From: Pseudoflavonifractor gallinarum
Lineage (GTDB): Bacteria > Bacillota > Clostridia > Oscillospirales > Oscillospiraceae
Assembly: GCF_014982855.1 (NCBI RefSeq)
Contig: NZ_JADCKF010000002.1
Coordinates: 62,001 to 126,000 of the forward strand
DNA: 64,000 bases
Direction of reading: 5' to 3'
Both the position numbers and the translations under genes were made by a program. The notes beneath the pieces are model-generated. The model made no database searches. It was not told the origin of the DNA and saw nothing but the letters and a program-made list of their open reading frames with translations. Positions 14,662 to 22,434 of the stretch are shown in pieces; the stretch's first letter is position 1; each line of letters starts with the position of its first letter.

Positions 14662-14702
14662 ATGCAGAATACAGAAACACAGGAGCACTCTGTATTCTGC
14701 AT
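14662..14702 (+). terminator. Perfect 14-bp hairpin between the PucR-type gene and ftsE
   Basis: ATGCAGAATACAGA (14662-14675) pairs perfectly with TCTGTATTCTGCAT (14689-14702), 13-nt loop. A broken pyrimidine tract follows (TCTTCTT). It is probably a weak terminator, or a regulatory hairpin before ftsE, which lies 37 nt downstream. Confidence 0.55.
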
Positions 14703-14739
14703 TCTTCTTATACAGTTCCTTTACATAAAAGAGGTAGTT

Positions 14740-15429
14740 ATGATTCGTTTTATCGATATCTATAAGGCCTATGACAATGGGACCAAGGCATTGAAGGGCA
14801 TTTCCATGCGCATTGACGACGGGGAATTTGTCTTTCTGGTCGGCCCCTCCGGTTCGGGAAAGTCCACCATCATCAAGCTGATCACGGCGGAGGTGGCCCC
14901 CACCGATGGACGTCTCATGGTCAACGGCTATAACCTGAACACCATCCGGCCCAGACAGGTGCCCTATATGCGCCGGACTCTGGGTGTCATCTTTCAGGAC
15001 TTCCGCCTGATCGAGAAGAAGAGTATCTACGACAATCTGGTCTTTGCCATGCGGGCCGTGGGCGCCTCCCCCCGGGAGATCAAGAAGCGCATCGCCTACG
15101 TGCTGGAGCTGGTGGGACTGGACACCAAAGCCGACCGGCGGCCGGATGAGCTCTCGGGCGGCGAACAGCAGCGCGTGGCCATCGCCCGGGCGCTGGTCAA
15201 CAATCCCAGCATGATCATCGCGGACGAGCCCACGGGAAACCTGGACCCCCAGCGCTCACTGGAGATCATGATGCTGCTGGAGAAGATCAATGAGCTTGGC
15301 ACCACCGTGCTGGTGGTCACCCATGAGAAGGAGCTGGTCAACCGCTTTGCCAAGCGGGTGATCGCCATCGAAAACGGACGGATCATCAGCGACGGAATGG
15401 GCGGGTATTACGACAATGAGACGATTTAA
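14740..15429 (+). CDS. ftsE: Cell division ATP-binding protein FtsE
   Basis: 229-aa ABC ATPase. Walker A GPSGSGKST (about residues 36-44), signature LSGGEQQR and Walker B MIIADEPTG are all present. FtsE pairs with the membrane protein FtsX to gate peptidoglycan hydrolases at the septum. The ATG at 14740 (MIRFIDIYKAYDNG) matches the family start with GAGG upstream; an upstream in-frame extension reads through the preceding hairpin. Its last 14 nt overlap ftsX, implying translational coupling. Confidence 0.96.
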   Translation: MIRFIDIYKAYDNGTKALKGISMRIDDGEFVFLVGPSGSGKSTIIKLITAEVAPTDGRLMVNGYNLNTIRPRQVPYMRRTLGVIFQDFRLIEKKSIYDNLVFAMRAVGASPREIKKRIAYVLELVGLDTKADRRPDELSGGEQQRVAIARALVNNPSMIIADEPTGNLDPQRSLEIMMLLEKINELGTTVLVVTHEKELVNRFAKRVIAIENGRIISDGMGGYYDNETI

Positions 15430-16303
15430 TATTGGTTACTTTTTTGTAGAGGGCTTTCAGAGCATCTTTACCCATGGACTGATGTCCTTTGCGGCGGTGT
15501 GTATGATCATCTGCTGTCTGCTGATCATGGGTTCCTTCTCTCTGGTGGCGGTCAACCTGGACAATATGCTGGGGGACTTCGAGAAACAGAATGAGTTTCT
15601 GGCCTACATCGACGAGACCTACACCGAGGAGCAGGCCCGTGCCCTGGAGGAACAGATTCTGGCGGTACCCAATGTGGCGTCGGCAGAATTTATGAGCCGG
15701 GGGCAGGCCAAAGAGGAATTTGCTGCCAAGCAGGAGGAGACCGAACTCTTTGAGAGCCTGCCCGATACGGTGCTGCGGGACCGCTTCCGGATCCATGTGA
15801 ACGATCTCAACCAGCTCCGACAGACGGTGGAGCAGGTGAAGGGGATCACCGGCGTGGCGGAGACCAGCGCGGCCTATGAGGTTGCGGAGGGCTTCACCGT
15901 GGTGCGCAACGTGGCAAGCGGCGTGGCGGTGATCCTGGTGGCCATTTTGCTGCTGGTCTCTCTCTTCATCATCACCAACACCATCAAGCTGGCCACCTTC
16001 AACCGCCGGGAGGAGATCGCCATCATGAAGATGTGCGGCGCCACCAACGGATTTGTGCGCTGGCCCTTTGTGTTTGAGGGATTGATCCTGGGACTGGTGG
16101 GCGCGCTGCTGGCCTACCTCATCCAGTGGGGCGTGTATACCCTCATCGGAAAGGCCATCAACGCATCGGACACCATGCAGCTCATCACCATTCTGCCCTT
16201 TGAGCAGATGGCCATGATGGTGCTGGGCGTCTTCCTGGGCACCGGTTTTGTGATCGGTGTGGGAGGAAGCTTGATGGCGATCCGTAAGTTCCTTCAGGTT
16301 TAA
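15416..16303 (+). CDS. ftsX: Cell division membrane protein FtsX
   Basis: 295 aa. One N-terminal membrane helix (about 18-45), an extracellular domain of about 110 residues, then three C-terminal helices in the FtsX permease fold, with the typical TFNRREEIAIMKMCGATNGFVR cytoplasmic loop. FtsX transmits ATP hydrolysis by FtsE to an external hydrolase. The M23 protein encoded 13 nt downstream, with its membrane anchor and coiled coil, is the obvious partner. Confidence 0.95.
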   Translation: MRRFNIGYFFVEGFQSIFTHGLMSFAAVCMIICCLLIMGSFSLVAVNLDNMLGDFEKQNEFLAYIDETYTEEQARALEEQILAVPNVASAEFMSRGQAKEEFAAKQEETELFESLPDTVLRDRFRIHVNDLNQLRQTVEQVKGITGVAETSAAYEVAEGFTVVRNVASGVAVILVAILLLVSLFIITNTIKLATFNRREEIAIMKMCGATNGFVRWPFVFEGLILGLVGALLAYLIQWGVYTLIGKAINASDTMQLITILPFEQMAMMVLGVFLGTGFVIGVGGSLMAIRKFLQV

Positions 16304-16316
16304 TACAAGGAGTAAT

Positions 16317-17591
16317 ATGTCTATGGCGAAGCAGACAAGAAAGAAACCGGAAAAGGAGAAGTGGGGCGTTCACCGCGTGGTGGTGGCAGGGCTTGCGCTG
16401 CTGATGGCGGCGCTGATGATCCTGCCCATGGTCAGCATGATCGTCAGCGGCACGGCCGGCGCAGTGAGCCAGTCGGAGATCGACAAGCTCAAGCAGGAGC
16501 AGCAGGCCTCCAAAGACCGCCAGGAGGAGCTCAAGCAGGAGCTGAATGACCTTAAGAACGATCAGGCGGATGCCCAGGCCAAGCGGAACATCCTTCAGCA
16601 GCAGCTGGAGGCCATCAACACGGAGCTGACCAACATCCAGAACCAGATCACCTATTATGACGGCGAGATCGCCCAGAAGGAAGCCGAGCGGGTGGAGGCT
16701 GTGGCCCGGGAAGAGGCCCAGTACGAGCTCTTCTGCCAGCGGGTGCGGGCCATGGAGGAGGGCGGAAATGTCTCCTACTGGTCCATCATCTTCCAGGCGG
16801 AGGACTTTACCGATCTGCTGGACCGGATCAACATGGTTGATGAGATCATGAGCTATGACCAGGCCGTCATGGACGAGCTGGTGGCCACCCGTAAGCAGAT
16901 CGAGATCCTCAAGGCCGATCTGGAGACGGCACGCGCCGAGCAGGAGGCCAAGAAAGCGGAGCAGGAGGCCAAAAAGGCCGAGCAGAAGCAGAAGGTGGCC
17001 GAGGCCCAGGCACTGCTGGATCAGATCAACGCCGACGCCGCTGAGGTCAACCGTCAGCTGGAGGCTGAGAGCGCGGCGGCCGCTGAGATCCAGAAGGAGA
17101 TCGTGGCCAAGCAGAAGAAGCTGGAGGAAGAGCGTAAGCAGAACAACATCGTTCTGGACCCGGGCGGCGACTATCTGTGGCCCCTGCCCGGCTACTATAA
17201 GCTCACTTCTGCCTTTGGCTACCGGATCCATCCCATCACCCATCGGCCCCAGAGCCACACCGGCATTGACATCCCGGCGCCCGGCGGCACGGCCATCAAG
17301 GCCTGCAAGGGCGGACAGGTGGTCACGTCGGCCTATCACAGTTCCTACGGAAACTATGTGGTCATCGACCACGGCAACGGCAACTCCACCCTCTATGCCC
17401 ACATGAGCAGCCGGGCGGTGTCCGAGGGACAGATGGTGAGCCAGGGACAGGTCATCGGCTATGTGGGGACCACGGGTTCCTCCACCGGAAACCATCTGCA
17501 TCTGGAGATCCGGGTCAACTACACCCGGACCGACCCGGAGAAGTGCTTCCCGGGACTGTATAACTCGTTTGTACGCGCATATAACTGGTAA
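16317..17591 (+). CDS. Murein hydrolase/activator with coiled coil and M23 (LytM) domain
   Basis: 424 aa, EnvC/PcsB-like layout: a basic cytoplasmic start, one membrane segment (about 18-45), a long Gln/Glu/Lys/Ala coiled coil (about 50-280), then an M23 peptidase domain (about 295-415). Zinc ligands are visible in SHTGIDIPAPGG (near residue 313) and HLHLEIRV (near 393), so unlike E. coli EnvC the site looks intact and the protein may cleave peptidoglycan itself. The third gene of the ftsE-ftsX unit; the coiled coil would dock on FtsX (inference). A second ATG six bases downstream is an alternative start. Confidence 0.9.
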   Translation: MSMAKQTRKKPEKEKWGVHRVVVAGLALLMAALMILPMVSMIVSGTAGAVSQSEIDKLKQEQQASKDRQEELKQELNDLKNDQADAQAKRNILQQQLEAINTELTNIQNQITYYDGEIAQKEAERVEAVAREEAQYELFCQRVRAMEEGGNVSYWSIIFQAEDFTDLLDRINMVDEIMSYDQAVMDELVATRKQIEILKADLETARAEQEAKKAEQEAKKAEQKQKVAEAQALLDQINADAAEVNRQLEAESAAAAEIQKEIVAKQKKLEEERKQNNIVLDPGGDYLWPLPGYYKLTSAFGYRIHPITHRPQSHTGIDIPAPGGTAIKACKGGQVVTSAYHSSYGNYVVIDHGNGNSTLYAHMSSRAVSEGQMVSQGQVIGYVGTTGSSTGNHLHLEIRVNYTRTDPEKCFPGLYNSFVRAYNW

Positions 17592-17615
17592 GCTGTCATA
17601 GAATAGAGCACGAAG

Positions 17616-17650
17616 GAGGGGAGCGCGGGATCCGCGCTCCCCTCTGTTTC
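17616..17650 (+). terminator. Strong hairpin, probable terminator between M23 and ctpA genes
   Basis: 13-bp perfect GC-rich stem (GAGGGGAGCGCGG with CCGCGCTCCCCTC) over a 3-nt loop, followed by TGTTTC. The T-run is short, so read-through into ctpA is likely. Confidence 0.55.
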
Positions 17651-17670
17651 ATCCGGCAAGGAGGTCCGCT

Positions 17671-18855
17671 ATGGAAGAAAAAAGAAAGCAGAAAAAACGC
17701 TTTGGCGTGGGCGCTCTCATCGGTACGGCTGCGGCCACGCTGGTGGTGACGCTGATCGTGCTGGGATGCGCGGCATGGCTGGTGCTGGGACGGGATGGAC
17801 TCTCCCTGCTCCAGGGGATCACGCTGGTCAAGACCCAGTTCGTGGGGGAGAAGACGGAGGAGGTGACCGATCAGGCCCTGTCCGGCATGATCGAGGGCCT
17901 GGGAGACCGCTGGTCCTATTATCTGGACGAGGAGGCATACCAGGCCGAGCAGGAGCGCCGGGCCAATGTCTATGTGGGCATCGGCGTCACCGTGGACTAC
18001 ACCAGCGAAGCGGGACTGACCATCCGCGCCGTGGTGCCGGGCGGCTCAGCCGAAGAGGCGGGGCTGGTCGAGGGCGAGATCATCACCGCGGTGGACGGCG
18101 AGGATATTGCCGGAGAGGCGCGGTATGAGGCCCCCGACCGCATCGCGGGAGAAGAGGGGAGCACCGTCCGTCTCACCGTCCAGGGTTTCGATGGGAACCG
18201 TCGGGAGGTGGAGCTGGTGCGCAAGAGCATCCAGACCGACCCGGTCTCCTACGAGTACCTGGAGAACGGCGTGGGCTATGTCAAGCTCTCCAACTTCTTT
18301 GCGGGAAGCGCCGACCGGGTGAAGGAGGCCGTCACCGACCTTCAGAGTCAGGGGGCCACCGCGCTGGTCTTTGATATGCGGGACAACGGGGGCGGCTATC
18401 TGGATGAGCTCATCCCCATGCTGGATTTCCTGCTGCCGGAGGGCCCCATCTTCCAGACCCGCAGCCACACCGGCGCGGAAAAGATCTATGAATCGGACGC
18501 GGCATGTGTGGACCTCCCCATGGCGGTACTGGTCAATGAGAATACATACAGCGCGGCGGAGATCTTTGCCGCCGAGCTCCAGGAGGAGGGGGCGGCCGTG
18601 GTGATCGGGACCCCCACCAGCGGAAAGGGATACTCCCAGCAGCTCTTTCCCCTGCTCAACGGGGGCGCTCTGGGGATCTCCACCGCCGAGTATTTTACCG
18701 GCAACGGTGTGAGCCTCATCGGAACCGGACTGCACCTGGACCGGGAGATCGCCCTTTCCGAGGAGGATCAGGCCGAGTTCACGGCCGGGGTGCTGCCTCT
18801 GGCGGAAGACGAGCAGTTCCAGGCGGCTCTGGAGCTGCTGGGGATCGCGGCATAA
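17671..18855 (+). CDS. Carboxy-terminal processing protease, S41 family (CtpA type)
   Basis: 394 aa. One N-terminal membrane anchor (about 12-32), a PDZ domain (about 95-170, with AEEAGLVEGEIITAVDGEDI) and the S41 protease domain. The catalytic pair is visible: Ser294 in NENTYSAAEIF and Lys319 in GTPTSGKGYSQ, at the family spacing of 25. Such proteases trim exported proteins, often wall hydrolases or their regulators; placement after ftsEX-M23 suits a role in septal wall turnover. GGCAAGGAGG fixes the start. Confidence 0.93.
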   Translation: MEEKRKQKKRFGVGALIGTAAATLVVTLIVLGCAAWLVLGRDGLSLLQGITLVKTQFVGEKTEEVTDQALSGMIEGLGDRWSYYLDEEAYQAEQERRANVYVGIGVTVDYTSEAGLTIRAVVPGGSAEEAGLVEGEIITAVDGEDIAGEARYEAPDRIAGEEGSTVRLTVQGFDGNRREVELVRKSIQTDPVSYEYLENGVGYVKLSNFFAGSADRVKEAVTDLQSQGATALVFDMRDNGGGYLDELIPMLDFLLPEGPIFQTRSHTGAEKIYESDAACVDLPMAVLVNENTYSAAEIFAAELQEEGAAVVIGTPTSGKGYSQQLFPLLNGGALGISTAEYFTGNGVSLIGTGLHLDREIALSEEDQAEFTAGVLPLAEDEQFQAALELLGIAA

Positions 18856-18870
18856 GATGAGATTTTGCTG

Positions 18871-18898
18871 CATACCCTCCCTCTGAGGTGAGGGTATG
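18871..18898 (+). promoter_or_regulatory. Start-codon-occluding hairpin
   Basis: CATACCCTC (18871-18879) is perfectly complementary to GAGGGTATG (18890-18898), and the latter contains both the ribosome site and the ATG at 18896 of the next gene. If it forms, it would limit initiation. Confidence 0.5.
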
Positions 18899-19618
18899 AT
18901 CGGTTGGATGGTCCTGGAAGAGCGGCGGGGCTGGAGAAGTACGGTGGAAGAGGTGCGCCTAGAAGGACTGCGGGTATGCCGTGCCGGTATACCCGCGCCC
19001 GCCGCGCTCTCCCCCGCGGCCCGGAACCGGCGGGTGAAGCGGGGCGCGCAGCTTCTGCGGAAAGCGGGCTGCCGCCGCTGCCTCACGCCGCCGGGCTTCC
19101 CGCTCTGGGACCTTTTGCACGAGAGCGGCTTGCAGGCAGTGGACCCCGGCGGGCTCTGCCAAGCCCTGGCCGCCCGGCTGGCGGGGACCTACCTGGCGGA
19201 GCACGGGGTCCCGGAGACCGGGGCCACGGTGGTCCTTCTGGGCAGCCGGGTGGACCGGAGCCTCTTTGACGCGGCCTGCACCCTGGTCCCCCGGGTCCGC
19301 CGTCTGGTGATCCGGGCGGGCGAGGAGGGACGGGAGCTGGCCCAGTGGCTGGAGCGGGAGTACGGCATCCCGGTGCTGGAGAACGGAAGGGGCGCCCAGG
19401 TGCGCCTCTGGTTCACGCCGCCGGAGGGGGAGACCGGACCGGAGGATCTGGTGCTGTGCGCCCCCGGGCTCTCCCTGGGCGGACTGGAACTCCATCCCGT
19501 GCGTCCGGTACCGGATGAAGTGGAGGTACGAGCCTTTGCGGCGCTGCTCTGGGAAGAGGGGCGGCTTGCGCTGGAGGACATAGAAATATCTTCCAGTGCG
19601 GCGGCGCAAATGACTTGA
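18896..19618 (+). CDS. Protein of unknown function between ctpA and greA
   Basis: 240 aa, Arg- and Leu-rich, no membrane segment. The middle (about 105-165: ATVVLLGSRVDRSLFDAACTL ... YGIPVLENG) reads like an alternating beta/alpha nucleotide-binding fold, but I recognise no family and no catalytic motif. A CRRC pair occurs near residue 60. It is probably translated from the ctpA message; a second in-frame ATG at 18908 is possible. The next gene's promoter -35 overlaps its stop codon, which marks the operon end. Confidence 0.7.
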   Translation: MIGWMVLEERRGWRSTVEEVRLEGLRVCRAGIPAPAALSPAARNRRVKRGAQLLRKAGCRRCLTPPGFPLWDLLHESGLQAVDPGGLCQALAARLAGTYLAEHGVPETGATVVLLGSRVDRSLFDAACTLVPRVRRLVIRAGEEGRELAQWLEREYGIPVLENGRGAQVRLWFTPPEGETGPEDLVLCAPGLSLGGLELHPVRPVPDEVEVRAFAALLWEEGRLALEDIEISSSAAAQMT

Positions 19619-19643
19619 CAGGACCGGACAAACTACATATAAT
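19615..19643 (+). promoter_or_regulatory. Consensus sigma-A promoter of greA-lysS
   Basis: TTGACA at 19615 and TATAAT at 19638 with exactly 17 bp between: both boxes are perfect consensus. The -35 overlaps the stop codon of the preceding gene. Confidence 0.92.
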
Positions 19644-19732
19644 GTATAAACACAAAATGATAGTCTGGAGGATTGCGAGCCGGAGACGGCTCATTTCTCA
19701 TATTTCCGGCGAAAAGAAAGGTGTGCACGGCA

Positions 19733-20212
19733 ATGGCAAAAGAATATAAGCTGAGCCCCGAGCGCTTTGAAAAGCTGAAAGAGGAGCTCAATTATCTCAA
19801 GACGGTGCGTGAGAAGGAAGTGGCCGATCAGATCAAGGAGGCCCGCTCCTTCGGCGACCTGTCCGAGAACAGCGAGTACGACGAGGCGAAAAACGAGCAG
19901 GGCAAGCTCTACTCCCGCATTGCGGAGGTGGAGAACATCCTGGCCAACTGCATCGTCATTGAGGACGAGCACAGCGACGACACCACCATGGTCCGGCTGG
20001 GCAGCCGCATCACGGTGCTGGACAAGGAGTTTGAGGAAGAGGTCCAGTATGAGGTGGTGGGCTCTCAGGAGGCCGACCCCATGAACGGCCTGATCTCTGA
20101 GGACTCCCCCTTCGGCAAGGCGCTGCTGGGCAAGGCCGTGGGCGACGAGGTGGAGGTGGAGGCCCCCGCCGGCACCCTGTACTATAAGATCCTGAACATT
20201 CAGAAGGCATAA
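19733..20212 (+). CDS. greA: Transcription elongation factor GreA
   Basis: 159 aa, standard length. An N-terminal coiled coil (about 8-75) carries the conserved tip [15 protein letters not shown], whose acidic residues reach into the RNA polymerase secondary channel to stimulate cleavage of backtracked RNA. The C-terminal globular part ends in the family pattern [21 protein letters not shown]. The start at 19733 ([10 protein letters not shown]) matches the family; a 20-codon extension upstream does not. lysS follows after 20 nt. Confidence 0.95.
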   Translation: MAKEYKLSPERFEKLKEELNYLKTVREKEVADQIKEARSFGDLSENSEYDEAKNEQGKLYSRIAEVENILANCIVIEDEHSDDTTMVRLGSRITVLDKEFEEEVQYEVVGSQEADPMNGLISEDSPFGKALLGKAVGDEVEVEAPAGTLYYKILNIQKA

Positions 20213-20232
20213 AAGAGAGGAAGAACAGACGC

Positions 20233-22173
20233 ATGAGTGAAGAGAAGAAGAATCCCCAGCAGGAGGAGCCCTCTCTGTCTGAGCTGCTTCAGATCCGGCG
20301 CGCCAAGCTCAAGGAGCTCCAGGACGCCGGCGAGGATCCCTTCCAGCAGACCCGCTTTCCGGTAACTGCCCACAGCACCGAGATCCGGGAGAATTTTGAG
20401 GCGATGGAGGGCCAGATCAAGGCCATCGCCGGACGTCTCATGTCCAAGCGCGGCATGGGCAAGGCCGTGTTCTGCGACCTGCAGGACGGACAGGGCCGCA
20501 TCCAGATCTATGTCCGCATCGACGAGCTGGGCGAGGAGGCCTTTGCCAAGTTCAAGAAGGTGGATATCGGCGACATCGTGGGCGTGGAGGGCGAAGTGTT
20601 CCGCACCAAGCGGGGCGAGATCTCCGTGAAGGCCCACTCGGTCACCCTGCTCTCCAAGTCCCTGCTGCCCCTGCCGGAGAAGTTCCACGGTCTGACCGAC
20701 CGGGAGACCCGGTACCGTCAGCGCTATGTGGACCTCATCATGAATCCCGAGGTGCGCCGGGCCTTTGTCATCCGCTCCAAGTTCATTCAGCATGTGCGCA
20801 GCTTCCTGGACAACCGGGGCTATATGGAAGTGGAGACCCCCGTGCTCAACACCATCTCCGGCGGCGCCACGGCCCGTCCCTTCATCACCCATCACAACAC
20901 CCTGGACATCGACATGTACATGCGCATCGCCACCGAGCTGCCCCTCAAGCGCCTGGTGGTGGGCGGCATGGAGCGGGTGTATGAGATCGGCCGCATCTTC
21001 CGCAACGAGGGCATGGACCCCAAGCACAACCCCGAGTTCACCACGGTGGAGCTCTATGAGGCCTATGCCGACTTCAACGATATGATGGACCTCTTTGAGG
21101 ACCTGCTCTCCTCCGCCGCGGACAAGATCCTGGGCACCTACGATGTGGAGTGGCAGGGAGAGAAGATCTGCCTGGCGCCCGGCTGGCCCCGCCTGACCAT
21201 GGCCGAGGCGGTCAAGAAGTACACGGGCCTTGACTTTATGGCGGTCTCCGACGACGCCGAGGCGGTGGCCATGGCCAAGTCCATCGGTGTGGAGCTGCCC
21301 GAGACGGCCGATCCCACCTGGGGCAACGCCCTCTACGAGTGCTTTGACCAGAAGGTGGAGGAGAAGTTGATCCAGCCCACCTTTATCACCATGCATCCCG
21401 TGGACGTCTCCCCCCTGGCCAAGCGCTCCCCCAAGGACCCCCGCCTCACCGAGCGCTTTGAGCTGTTCATCTGCCACAGTGAGATGGGCAACGCCTTCTC
21501 CGAGCTCAACGATCCCATTGACCAGCGCGGCCGCTTCCAGAAGCAGGTCGAGCTGCGCGCCAAGGGCGACGATGAGGCCGGCATGATGGATGAAGACTAT
21601 ATCACCGCCCTGGAGTACGGTCTGCCCCCCACGGGCGGCCTGGGCATCGGCATCGACCGCTGCGTGATGCTGCTGACCAACAGCGATTCCATCCGGGACG
21701 TCATCCTCTTCCCCACCATGAAGCCCCTGGATAAGAAGGACACCTCCGCCAAGGCCGAGAAGCGGGCCGAGCCGGTGGTGGTCACCGACGAGAAGATCGA
21801 TTTCTCCAAGGTGGAGATCGAGCCCCTCTTCCAGGATTTCGTGGACTTTGAGACCTTTGCCAAGTCCGACTTCCGGGCCGTCAAGGTCAAGGACTGCACC
21901 GCTGTGCCCAAGAGCAAGAAGCTGCTGAAGTTCGTTCTGGACGACGGCACCGGCACCGACCGGGTGATCCTGAGCGGCATCCACGACACCTATGAGCCGG
22001 AGGAGCTGCTGGGCAAGACCCTCATCGCCATCACGAACCTTCCGCCCCGGAAGATGATGGGGATCGACTCCTGCGGCATGATCATCTCCGCGGTCCATCA
22101 TGAGGAGGGCGTGGAGAAGCTCCACTGCCTGATGGTGGATCCGCACATTCCGGCGGGCGCGAAGCTCTATTAA
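20233..22173 (+). CDS. lysS: Lysyl-tRNA synthetase (class II) with C-terminal tRNA-binding domain
   Basis: 646 aa, about 150 longer than usual. Residues 1-500 are a complete class II LysRS: OB-fold anticodon-binding domain ([19 protein letters not shown]), then motif 2 ([21 protein letters not shown]) and motif 3 ([17 protein letters not shown]). After a charged linker, residues about 540-646 form a Trbp111/MetG-C-like tRNA-binding OB domain ([21 protein letters not shown] ... [19 protein letters not shown]). The added domain probably raises tRNA affinity, as known for such modules in other synthetases. No T-box leader is present; it is transcribed with greA. Confidence 0.95.
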   Translation: MSEEKKNPQQEEPSLSELLQIRRAKLKELQDAGEDPFQQTRFPVTAHSTEIRENFEAMEGQIKAIAGRLMSKRGMGKAVFCDLQDGQGRIQIYVRIDELGEEAFAKFKKVDIGDIVGVEGEVFRTKRGEISVKAHSVTLLSKSLLPLPEKFHGLTDRETRYRQRYVDLIMNPEVRRAFVIRSKFIQHVRSFLDNRGYMEVETPVLNTISGGATARPFITHHNTLDIDMYMRIATELPLKRLVVGGMERVYEIGRIFRNEGMDPKHNPEFTTVELYEAYADFNDMMDLFEDLLSSAADKILGTYDVEWQGEKICLAPGWPRLTMAEAVKKYTGLDFMAVSDDAEAVAMAKSIGVELPETADPTWGNALYECFDQKVEEKLIQPTFITMHPVDVSPLAKRSPKDPRLTERFELFICHSEMGNAFSELNDPIDQRGRFQKQVELRAKGDDEAGMMDEDYITALEYGLPPTGGLGIGIDRCVMLLTNSDSIRDVILFPTMKPLDKKDTSAKAEKRAEPVVVTDEKIDFSKVEIEPLFQDFVDFETFAKSDFRAVKVKDCTAVPKSKKLLKFVLDDGTGTDRVILSGIHDTYEPEELLGKTLIAITNLPPRKMMGIDSCGMIISAVHHEEGVEKLHCLMVDPHIPAGAKLY

Positions 22174-22189
22174 GGGCGCGATGATCCGG

Positions 22190-22278
22190 TCTCTGAAACG
22201 GCGGGGGATGGAAACGAATGACGATCACATACGCATAGGAGTACTTCCCACCATGAAACATCTGGACTGATTCAGAGA
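22190..22278 (+). promoter_or_regulatory. Possible aptamer-like structured RNA upstream of trkH
   Basis: TCTCTGAA (22190-22197) can close an 8-bp helix with TTCAGAGA (22271-22278) around 73 nt. Inside, GGATGGAA (22206-22213) can pair imperfectly with TTCCCACC (22245-22252). It begins 17 nt after lysS and is followed by a terminator-like stem. The 3' helix strand can alternatively form CAGA-GAT-TCTG (22273-22283). I match it to no known riboswitch class; in particular it lacks the conserved cores I know for the c-di-AMP (ydaO) RNA that often controls potassium genes. By-eye folding only. Confidence 0.4.
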
Positions 22279-22285
22279 TTCTGGA

Positions 22286-22314
22286 GGCCGTGCCTGGTCC
22301 CGGGCGCGGCCTTT
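22286..22314 (+). terminator. Terminator-like stem between lysS and trkH
   Basis: GGCCGTGCC (22286-22294) pairs with GGCGCGGCC (22303-22311), one G-U, 8-nt loop, then TTT. It could end the lysS message or act as the expression platform of the structured element just upstream. Confidence 0.6.
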
Positions 22315-22317
22315 CGT

Positions 22318-22410
22318 CGGTATGGGAGCAGGACATGCTCCCATACCGCGACCAAAGCGGCCTGTCGGTGTGTGTGGACAGGCCAGTACGGTCCAGGCTG
22401 TGCCGGACCG
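22318..22410 (+). other. Three consecutive hairpins in the trkH leader
   Basis: Perfect 13-bp stem 22318-22330 with 22336-22348; perfect 8-bp GGCCTGTC/GACAGGCC (22359-22366 with 22377-22384); 6-bp CGGTCC/GGACCG (22389-22394 with 22405-22410). They fill the leader up to 24 nt before the trkH start, leaving the ribosome site region accessible. Confidence 0.55.
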
Positions 22411-22434
22411 GGAGAGAAAGGCCGATCAGATATT

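Noticed and set aside
22174-22434. A c-di-AMP (ydaO-type) riboswitch before the K+ transporter gene
   Set aside because: The conserved core sequences known for that class are not present, although the region is structured.
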